From positions 1-11,283 of the forward strand of contig DATDOY010000091.1 of assembly GCA_035293045.1 (NCBI GenBank): a stretch of DNA of 11,283 nt, read 5' to 3'. Below are positions 5,600 to 11,283 of the stretch, piece by piece (the stretch's first letter is position 1; each line of letters begins with the position of its first letter). The translations under genes and the position numbers were made by a program. A model generated the notes under the pieces. That model ran no database searches. It was not told the origin of the DNA and saw nothing but the letters and a program-made list of their open reading frames with translations. The DNA is from DATDOY01 sp035293045 (GTDB taxonomy: Bacteria > Actinomycetota > Acidimicrobiia > IMCC26256 > JACPCJ01).

Positions 5600-6780
5600 A
5601 GCCGTTCGAGGTCGCCCACCTCGGACCCATCGAGCTGCGCAACCGGCTCATCAAGTCGGCGACCTTCGAGGGCACGGCAACCCGCGGGGAGGTGACCGAC
5701 GACCTGATCGCGTTCCACCGGCGGGTGGCCGCGGGCGGGGCCGCCATGACGACTCTGGCCTACTGCGCGGTCGCTGCAGACGGGCGCACGTATCGCAACC
5801 AGATCTGGATGCGCGATGAGGTGGTGCCCGGACTCGCGCGCCTCACCGAGGCCGTCCACGGTGAGGGCGCCGCCGCCGCCATCCAGCTCGGCCACGCCGG
5901 GTTCTTCGCCACGCCGCGCGCCACGGGGACACGGCCCATGGCGCCGTCGCGGATCTTCGCCCCCAACGGTCTGACCTTCGCGCGCGCCATGAGTGAAGAC
6001 GACCTCGACCGCGTGGTGGGCGACTACGAGGCGGCCGCGCGGCTCGCCGTCGCGGCTGGGTTCGACGCCATCGAGGTACACCTCGGGCACGGATACCTGC
6101 TGAGCCAGTTCCTCAGCCCATGGTCGAACCGCCGCCGCGATGCATGGGGTGGTGACGTGGAGGGTCGGTCGCGCTTACCCCGCGCCGCGCTCGCCGCCGT
6201 TCGCGCGGCGGCAGGTCCGTCGGTGGCGGTGACGGCAAAGCTCAACATGCTCGATGGGTTCCGCGGTGGCCTGTCCATCGACGACGGCGTGGAGGTTGCG
6301 CGCCTCCTCGAACGCGACGGCACCGTCGACGCCATCGAGCTGACCGGTGGATTCACGAGCCGCAACCCCATGTTCCTCATGCGGGGAGAGACGCCGATCG
6401 GCGAGCTGATCCGACAAGAGCGCTCGCGGATCCGCCGGCTCGGTCTCCAGATCGCGGGCCGACGCATGATGCGTGCGGTTCCGTTCGAAGAGGCGTTCTT
6501 CCTTCCGCACGCCCTGCAGGTGCGGGCAGCCGTATCGCTGCCCCTCATCCTGTTGGGCGGCATCACCCGGCTCGACACCATTACCCACGCCCTCGCCGAG
6601 GGCTTCGAGTTCGTCGCCATGGCGCGGGCGCTGCTGCGGGAACCCGACCTCCCAGCCCGGATGCACCAGGGAGTCACGGACGCAGCCGCCTGTATTCCCT
6701 GCAACCGTTGCGTCGTGGAGATGGAACGCGGCGGGACCCGCTGCGTCTTCGTGCCCAGAGAGAACGAGGAACCGTCATGA
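5587..6780 (+). CDS. Old Yellow Enzyme-family NADH:flavin oxidoreductase with C-terminal Cys cluster
   Basis: A 397-residue FMN-dependent (beta/alpha)8-barrel protein from GTG 5587. The frame continues to GTG 5545, but the extra 14 residues (an Arg run) look non-native. Motifs: LRNRLIKSATFEG near the start; QLGHAG (100-105); HLGHGYLLSQFLSP (165-178) with the His165/His168/Tyr170 substrate and proton-donor site; NRRRDAWGG (181-189); AKLN (217-220); and the phosphate-binding LGGI (323-326) and ARAL (346-349). The tail has C369-x2-C372-x2-C375-x10-C386, like the 4Fe-4S motif of 2,4-dienoyl-CoA reductase and trimethylamine dehydrogenase, but the FAD/NAD domain those proteins carry afterwards is absent. 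Expected reaction: reduction of an activated C=C bond, or a related oxidation. It overlaps the small gene by 13 bases and the next gene by 4 (ATGA), so it is operonic. Confidence 0.92.
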   Translation: MDDLKPFEVAHLGPIELRNRLIKSATFEGTATRGEVTDDLIAFHRRVAAGGAAMTTLAYCAVAADGRTYRNQIWMRDEVVPGLARLTEAVHGEGAAAAIQLGHAGFFATPRATGTRPMAPSRIFAPNGLTFARAMSEDDLDRVVGDYEAAARLAVAAGFDAIEVHLGHGYLLSQFLSPWSNRRRDAWGGDVEGRSRLPRAALAAVRAAAGPSVAVTAKLNMLDGFRGGLSIDDGVEVARLLERDGTVDAIELTGGFTSRNPMFLMRGETPIGELIRQERSRIRRLGLQIAGRRMMRAVPFEEAFFLPHALQVRAAVSLPLILLGGITRLDTITHALAEGFEFVAMARALLREPDLPARMHQGVTDAAACIPCNRCVVEMERGGTRCVFVPRENEEPS

Positions 6781-7544
6781 CCCAGGCCGCCGCGCTGCGC
6801 GCGCTGCACGTTCCCGGACACCCGATCGTGCTCCCCAACACGTGGGATGTCGTCAGCGCGAAGGAAGTCGAAAAGGCCGGATTCGCCGCGGTCGCCACCG
6901 GGAGCGGCGCCGTGTCCGCGACCCTCGGCTACCGCGACGGCCACGGCACGCCCGCCGAGGAAATGCTCGCCGTCGCCGCCCGGATCACCCAGGCGGTCAG
7001 CGTGCCGGTCACCGTCGACATGGAAGGTGGGTATGACCTCACGCCTGCGGACCTCGCACGTCGCCTCATCGACGCCGGTGCCAGCGGGTTGAACTTCGAG
7101 GACGGCGATCACACGCGGGGCGAAGGCGTCCTCGACGCGGGCGTCCAGTCCGAGCGAATCGCCGCTCTTCGTGGCGCAGCCCGGAGCGACCTCGTCATCA
7201 ATGCCCGCATCGACCTGTGGGTCCGAGACGTTGGCGACCCCGCCGAGCGCCTCGCCCACGGCATCGAGCGGGCTCGCGCCTACTCGGCCGCCGGGGCGGA
7301 CTCCGTGTTCCCGATCATGCTCTCGGACGTCGACGCCATCCGCACGTTCGTGACGGAGGCGAGTGCGCCCGTGAACATCTTCTGGAATCCCCATGGCCCG
7401 ACCATTGGCGAACTCGCCGACCTCGGCGTGTCCCGGATCTCGTTCGGCTCGGCGGTCCATCGCGCCGCGACCCACCACGTGCGCGCCGTGCTCGAGGGAC
7501 TCCGGGCCGGCGACGACACCCTGCTCCGCGGACCAGCGGGCTAA
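6777..7544 (+). CDS. Isocitrate lyase/phosphoenolpyruvate mutase-superfamily protein
   Basis: A 255-residue (beta/alpha)8-barrel enzyme. The start at ATG 6777 overlaps the OYE stop (ATGA) and has GAGGA (6766-6770) 6 bases upstream. Family marks: LPNTWDVVSAK (19-29); ATGSGAVSATLGYRDG (40-55); TVDMEGGY (79-86), with Asp81 and Glu83 as likely Mg2+ ligands; LNFEDG (105-110); and INARIDLW (141-148) with Arg144. Known relatives cleave or form C-C bonds in 2-methylisocitrate, oxaloacetate or dimethylmalate, or make the C-P bond of phosphonopyruvate. The KKCGH/KRCGH loop of true isocitrate and methylisocitrate lyases is missing and the protein has no cysteine, so it is not one of those. No phosphonate genes are nearby. 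A lyase or hydrolase acting on a 2-oxo or hydroxy acid late in the pathway is the best guess. It is last gene of the operon. Confidence 0.9.
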   Translation: MTQAAALRALHVPGHPIVLPNTWDVVSAKEVEKAGFAAVATGSGAVSATLGYRDGHGTPAEEMLAVAARITQAVSVPVTVDMEGGYDLTPADLARRLIDAGASGLNFEDGDHTRGEGVLDAGVQSERIAALRGAARSDLVINARIDLWVRDVGDPAERLAHGIERARAYSAAGADSVFPIMLSDVDAIRTFVTEASAPVNIFWNPHGPTIGELADLGVSRISFGSAVHRAATHHVRAVLEGLRAGDDTLLRGPAG

Positions 7545-7567
7545 CCCCACCGCGCTCGGCTGCGAGG

Positions 7568-7584
7568 GTGTGCCTATGGCACAC
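7568..7584. terminator. Possible terminator hairpin after the enzyme operon
   Basis: GTGTGCC (7568-7574) and GGCACAC (7578-7584) form a perfect 7-pair stem with a TAT loop, 23 bases after the stop of the PEP-mutase-like gene. No T-tract follows, so it would be a non-canonical terminator or a simple 3'-end stabiliser. Confidence 0.4.
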
Positions 7585-7657
7585 ACCGACAAGCCTGAGG
7601 CGCGTCGACCAGGGCGCCGGGATCCATCGCGCCTGCCTCGATCCGTCGAGGGCCACG

Positions 7658-7675
7658 GCATGGCATATGCCATGC
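7658..7675. promoter_or_regulatory. Perfect 18-base palindrome, candidate operator
   Basis: GCATGGCATATGCCATGC is a perfect inverted repeat with no spacer, lying 49 bases before the ATG of the GNAT gene and about 110 bases after the enzyme operon. It contains the locally AT-rich core GGCATATGCC in otherwise very GC-rich DNA. Size, symmetry and position fit the binding site of a dimeric regulator of the GNAT gene. The regulator is unknown; the IclR protein of this window is one candidate, without direct evidence. Confidence 0.5.
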
Positions 7676-7724
7676 GGCAGATGTTCCGAACGGTCCAAAC
7701 GCGCAGACTGCGGGAGTCGTCCGA

Positions 7725-8336
7725 ATGCGAACAGGAGCCGCCGTGGAAACGACCGCCATCCGCCAGGCCGAACGATCCGAGTTCACCCGAGCCGCCCAGG
7801 CGCTGGCTCGTGCGTTCTACGACGACCCGGTTGTGCAGCATGTCTGGCCGCACGAGGCCAAGCGACTCCGGCGCTCGGAACTGTCGTTCGCCGCCCAGAT
7901 GCGGGCGCTGAGGAGCCGGCGCGAGATTCATGTCGACGAGGATTTCGGAACGGTGGCGGTATGGGCACGGCCCGACCAGTGGGAGATCCCCACCACGGCG
8001 CTGGTGCGGGTCCTTCCCACATGGCTCCGGACCCGCGTGGGGGTGGGTTCGCTCCTCGCCTATCTCCGGACCGACGCCCTCCATCCTGACGAGCCGCACT
8101 GGTATCTGGAGTTCCTCGGTACCGTCCCGCAGCGCCAAGGCCAAGGTCTCGGCGGCCGGGTGCTCGAGCCGGTTCTGAAGCAAGCCGATGAAATGGGCGT
8201 GCCGGTGTGGACGTGGTCGTCCAACCGGCGCAACCTCGCCTTCTACCACCGACAGGGCTTCACCGTCCTCGACGAGATCCCGTTCGTGCCTGGTGGGCCG
8301 CCGATCTTCCCCATCCGCCGTGAACCACGGGCGTAG
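7725..8336 (+). CDS. GNAT-family N-acetyltransferase
   Basis: A 203-residue acetyltransferase from ATG 7725, which has GGAG (7713-7716) 8 bases upstream. An in-frame GTG at 7743, preceded by AGGAG (7733-7737) with 5 bases between, is an equally good start and would give 197 residues; the domain begins after either. The N-terminal part (TAIRQAERSEFTRAAQALARAF) is the usual strand 1/helix 1. WYLEFLGTVPQRQGQGLGGRVL (~126-146) is motif A, with the acetyl-CoA pyrophosphate loop Q-R-Q-G-Q-G at 136-141. NLAFYHRQGF (170-179) is motif B. The layout (ARAFYDDPV, then a mid-domain helical part, then WYLEFLGT) resembles the puromycin-acetyltransferase-like subgroup, whose members modify small amines; the substrate here is unknown. 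It is separated from the enzyme operon by ~180 bases and preceded by a palindrome, so it is probably its own transcription unit. Confidence 0.9.
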   Translation: MRTGAAVETTAIRQAERSEFTRAAQALARAFYDDPVVQHVWPHEAKRLRRSELSFAAQMRALRSRREIHVDEDFGTVAVWARPDQWEIPTTALVRVLPTWLRTRVGVGSLLAYLRTDALHPDEPHWYLEFLGTVPQRQGQGLGGRVLEPVLKQADEMGVPVWTWSSNRRNLAFYHRQGFTVLDEIPFVPGGPPIFPIRREPRA

Positions 8337-8423
8337 GCAGCAAGGCATGTCGACCCGTCACCTGGCACAATCGCACTCCCCCCACCTTCCGGCGGCGGGG
8401 ATCGCCTCGAGCACGAGGCCAGC

Positions 8424-8430
8424 AAAGGAG
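8424..8430 (+). promoter_or_regulatory. Ribosome binding site deciding the cyclase start
   Basis: AAAGGAG lies 9 bases before GTG 8440. The frame is also open back to ATG 8347, but that start has only a weak AAGG upstream and would add a 31-residue Ser/Pro/Ala-rich stretch. Family members begin close to the TGTVTF strand, which supports GTG 8440. Confidence 0.65.
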
Positions 8431-8439
8431 ACGGCGCCG

Positions 8440-11283
8440 GTGAACCGCACCCACGCGCCTCCCCTTCCAACCGGGACGGTCACGTTCGTCCTGGCCGACC
8501 TGGAGGGGTCAGTGCGTCTCTGGGAGTCGCTGCCCGAAGCCATGGCGACGGCCACTGCGCGTCTCGACGACGCAACGTCGGAGCTCATCCGCGCTCACCG
8601 CGGCGTTCGTCCCGTCGAACAAGGCGAGGGCGACAGCTTCGTAGCTGCATTTCCCATGGCGCGTGACGCTGTCGAGTTCGCGATCGAGCTCCTGCGAACT
8701 CTTCACGCGTCGGAATGGGCGACGGCGCTCCCCTTGCGGATGCGGATCGGGATCCACACGGGCGCCGCCCAACTCCGCGGCGACGACAACTACATGGGGC
8801 CGAGCGTGAATCGCTGCGCGCGCTTACGCGCCCTCGCCCACGGCGGACAGGTGCTCGTCTCCGAAGCGACCGGCGCATTGGTCGCCGACGATCTCGTCGA
8901 GGACGTCTCGCTCCTCGACCTCGGGATGCACGCGCTGCGGGGCTTCGACCGCCCCGAACATGTCTTCCAACTCGTCCACGCCGATCTTCCCCAACGATTC
9001 CCACCGCTTCGAGACGAGCGCGGGATCGCTCGGCTCCCGACCACGTTGACGACGTTTGTCGCCCGCGAACGGGAAATGGTGGAGGTGGGCAACCTGCTTG
9101 CGGCCGGACGCCTGGTCACGCTGACCGGATCCGGCGGTGCAGGCAAGACCCGCTTGGCGCTCGAGTCGGCGCATCAGCAGGCCACGGCATTCGCCGATGG
9201 CGTTGCCTGGGTCGACGCTGCGCCCCTCGGCGACGGTGCATTGTTGACCTCGAGTGTCGCGGCGGCACTCGGCATACGGGAGGTCCCGGCCGAACCATTG
9301 ATCGACACCGTGGTCCGAGAGGTCGCGGATCGGAACATCCTGCTGGTCGTCGACAACTGCGAGCACGTCATCGACGACGCCGCCCGCCTACTGGAGCGCC
9401 TGCTGGGCGAATGCCCGCACGTCCGGATCCTCACCACGAGCCGCGAGCCGGTCGGGATCGCGGGCGAAGCGTCGATACGAGTGCCGTCGTTGGATGAGGC
9501 CGCCGCCACGCAACTCTTTTTCGATCGCGCCCGCGCCGCCGACTCCGGGTTCGAGATGAAAGGAGATGCCATCGATGCGGTGGCGGACGTATGTCGACGC
9601 TTGGACGGCATCCCCCTCGCCATCGAGTTGGCCGCTTCACGGGTCCGCAGCCAGACGCCCCGCGAAATCGCCGACGGCCTGGCCGACCGTTTCCGCCTCC
9701 TCACCGGCGGATCCCGAACGGCCCTGCCGCGGCAGCGGACGCTGGAAGCGTCGGTCGACTGGAGCTACCGCCTCTTGTCTGACCAGGAGCGGACGCTCCT
9801 CAACCGGCTGTCCGTCTTCGCCGGCGGCTTCACCTTCGAAGCAGCGCGGCGGGTCTGCGCCGACGCCAGCCTTCCGGAGTCGTCGCTCCTCGATCTGCTC
9901 TGCGGGCTCGTCGACAAGTCCTTGGCCCAGATGGAGCCTGACGCGCCAAACGCCGTCGCTCGGTACCGGATGTTGGAGACCATCCGACATTTCGCCCGGG
10001 AACGACTCGCCGATGGCACCGATGCCGAGGCCGTGCGCGACCGCCACGTCCAATACTTCCTAAGGCTGGTCGAGGACGCGGGGCCTCGGATCGAACGGAC
10101 CCACGAACTCGAGGCGCTGACCCTCCTCGATATCGATATTGACAACATCCGAGCGGCCCTCGACTGGTCGGAACAACGCGGTGAATCGGATCTGCTCCTT
10201 CGGTTCGGCGGCGCGCTGTGGGTCTACTACGAGCTGCGCTGCCGATTCGATGAAGGCACCGGGTGGCTCCGAACGGCCCTCGACGCTTCACCAGATCTCA
10301 CGGAAATTCGCGCTCGCGCCCTCTATGGGTTGGGTGAGCTTTCGCTCTTCACCCTGGACGCAGCGACCAGCGCCGCCTGCGGCGACGAGTTGATGGCGCT
10401 CGGCGAACACTTGGCCGACCGGGTGATCTCCGCTCGGGGCGTCACGTTGCTGGGCTGGGCCGCCTCGTTGGACGCGTATCGCGACACGGCCTGGGCCGTC
10501 GGAGCGCTCGGCGCCATGTTCGCGGACCTCGATGACCGCGATAACCCATGGCTCTACGCGGACGCTTACATGGCCCTCACGATGTGCTGGATCAACGAGG
10601 GCGACCTGCGGGCCGCCGCGTCCGCAGCCGACGAGGCGGTAACCGGGGCGCGGCGGTCGGGAATGCTCGCTCCTCTGCAGCGCGCCCTCTATTTCCGGGG
10701 TTGGGTTCACGAATTCTCAGGCGAAATCGACGCGGGCATGCCGCTCCTCACGCGTTCGTTGGAAGTCGCCGACGAACTCGACGAAGCGTGGTTTCGATCC
10801 GTCACACTCGTCGCCTCGTCGCTCGCCAAATTCTGTCGAAGCGACACAGAGGGAGCCGAGCAGGACGCCACGACAGGGCTGGCCCTCGGCGCTCGCTATG
10901 GCAACCCCGTCGGCGTCGCCCTGGGGACACTGTCGCTGGCGAGGTACCTCGCGCACCGCGGCGAGGACGCCGCCGCGCTCGCGTGCCTCGAGCGCGAGCA
11001 GGAGGAAATCGAAGAGCTGTCGTTCTTCTGGTTCGTGGATACGTGGTTCCAAGGGGCCCACGGTCTCATCGAAGCCCGGAGAGGCGAATATGACGTCGCC
11101 CGTCGGCGGCTTGACGGGGCTCTGCGCGCCGTGCAGACAAAGCCCCTTGCGTGCGCCGTCATCGGCGTCTCCCGCGGCTGGGTCGATCGAATGGCGGGAG
11201 ACGACGCCGCCGCGGAGAGCACCTTCACCGAGGCGCTCGAGGCGGCGGCGAGGTCGGGCGGTCGCGGTGAGGTCGTCACGGCG
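8440..11283 (+). CDS. Class III adenylate/guanylate cyclase-STAND ATPase-TPR signalling protein, 3' end outside window
   Basis: At least 948 residues, open at the window edge. Residues ~11-180 are a class III nucleotide cyclase domain. It has TVTFVLADLEGS with metal ligand Asp20, EGDSF with second metal ligand Asp65, and VNRCARL with transition-state Asn124 and Arg128, so it is probably active. The purine-selecting Lys/Asp pair of adenylate cyclases aligns with Gln61 and Asn117. Residues ~205-400 are an NB-ARC/STAND-type ATPase: Walker A GSGGAGKT (230-237), Walker B LLVVDNCEH (301-309), LTTSREP (331-337) and GIPLAIELAASR (390-401). A winged-helix-like part (~430-530) leads to the LDIDIDNIRAALDW junction, then helical TPR-like repeats to the end of the visible part. 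In such proteins ligand sensing by the repeats gates ATP-dependent assembly and output, here cyclic nucleotide synthesis (inference). A C-terminal LuxR helix-turn-helix, seen in some relatives, cannot be excluded. Confidence 0.92.
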   Translation, partial: MNRTHAPPLPTGTVTFVLADLEGSVRLWESLPEAMATATARLDDATSELIRAHRGVRPVEQGEGDSFVAAFPMARDAVEFAIELLRTLHASEWATALPLRMRIGIHTGAAQLRGDDNYMGPSVNRCARLRALAHGGQVLVSEATGALVADDLVEDVSLLDLGMHALRGFDRPEHVFQLVHADLPQRFPPLRDERGIARLPTTLTTFVAREREMVEVGNLLAAGRLVTLTGSGGAGKTRLALESAHQQATAFADGVAWVDAAPLGDGALLTSSVAAALGIREVPAEPLIDTVVREVADRNILLVVDNCEHVIDDAARLLERLLGECPHVRILTTSREPVGIAGEASIRVPSLDEAAATQLFFDRARAADSGFEMKGDAIDAVADVCRRLDGIPLAIELAASRVRSQTPREIADGLADRFRLLTGGSRTALPRQRTLEASVDWSYRLLSDQERTLLNRLSVFAGGFTFEAARRVCADASLPESSLLDLLCGLVDKSLAQMEPDAPNAVARYRMLETIRHFARERLADGTDAEAVRDRHVQYFLRLVEDAGPRIERTHELEALTLLDIDIDNIRAALDWSEQRGESDLLLRFGGALWVYYELRCRFDEGTGWLRTALDASPDLTEIRARALYGLGELSLFTLDAATSAACGDELMALGEHLADRVISARGVTLLGWAASLDAYRDTAWAVGALGAMFADLDDRDNPWLYADAYMALTMCWINEGDLRAAASAADEAVTGARRSGMLAPLQRALYFRGWVHEFSGEIDAGMPLLTRSLEVADELDEAWFRSVTLVASSLAKFCRSDTEGAEQDATTGLALGARYGNPVGVALGTLSLARYLAHRGEDAAALACLEREQEEIEELSFFWFVDTWFQGAHGLIEARRGEYDVARRRLDGALRAVQTKPLACAVIGVSRGWVDRMAGDDAAAESTFTEALEAAARSGGRGEVVTA

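Noticed and set aside
6777..7544. Phosphonate biosynthesis (PEP mutase) role for the ICL/PEPM-family gene
   Set aside because: There is no phosphonopyruvate decarboxylase or other phosphonate gene nearby, and the EDK-type PEP mutase motif is replaced by FEDG.
7576..7911. Possible small gene starting at ATG 7576 in the intergenic region
   Set aside because: The frame runs on through the GNAT gene out of phase, has Arg/Pro-rich low-complexity content, and has no ribosome site because its ATG lies in the hairpin.
6024..8348. Very long open frame on the minus strand (~774 codons) opposite the OYE, PEP-mutase-like and GNAT genes
   Set aside because: The translation has no recognisable domain and an Arg/Gly/His-rich composition typical of antisense frames in GC-rich DNA. 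The plus-strand genes it covers have clear families.
8377..8401. Possible TCCCC/GGGGA stem after the GNAT gene
   Set aside because: Only five pairs with a 15-base loop in GC-rich DNA and no T-tract, so too weak to call a terminator.
10130..10139. ATATCGATAT palindrome
   Set aside because: It is inside the cyclase/ATPase coding sequence, produced by the codons of a conserved-looking L-D-I-D-I-D-N segment, and is short enough to be incidental.

Overview
The window is a dense, very GC-rich stretch whose gene types suggest an actinobacterium. These include a luciferase-like flavin oxidoreductase, several SDRs, an IclR regulator, a membrane protein resembling the actinobacterial DUF6529 family, and a class III cyclase fused to a STAND ATPase. 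A mycobacterium-like or acidimicrobiia-like host would fit, but no marker gene fixes the taxon. I see no rRNA, tRNA, CRISPR array, transposase or phage gene. No gene-free stretch exceeds 300 bases; the longest is about 180 bases (7545-7724).

Layout. Bases 1-3510 (+) hold the 3' part of a luciferase-like (LLM) flavin oxidoreductase, an SDR, an SGNH/GDSL hydrolase and an IclR regulator, with gaps of 7 to about 57 bases. The largest gap holds a 57-base imperfect hairpin. Bases 3521-4482 (-) hold a two-gene unit: a membrane protein with b-type-haem-like histidines and, coupled by TGATG, a membrane-anchored c-type cytochrome. Bases 4497-7544 (+) hold four overlapping, translationally coupled genes: a classical SDR, a 100-residue protein of unknown function, an Old Yellow Enzyme-type flavin oxidoreductase with a 4Fe-4S-type cysteine motif, and an isocitrate lyase/PEP mutase-superfamily protein. 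Bases 7545-7724 carry a hairpin and a perfect 18-base palindrome. They are followed by a GNAT acetyltransferase (7725-8336) and a large cyclase/STAND-ATPase/TPR signalling protein (8440 to the window end, open at 3').

How the genes may work together (inference). The enzymes from 1 to 7544 read as a catabolic or tailoring pathway for a cyclic or unsaturated, probably hydrophobic, alcohol/ketone/ester. Two SDRs would interconvert alcohol and ketone, the OYE would reduce an enone, the LLM enzyme would oxygenate, the SGNH enzyme would hydrolyse an ester or lactone, and the PEP-mutase-like protein would cleave or make a C-C bond in a 2-oxo or hydroxy acid. The IclR protein is the obvious local regulator. 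The haem pair inserted between the two halves could link the pathway to the respiratory chain. No substrate can be named from sequence alone. The GNAT and the cyclase/ATPase gene look like separate units.
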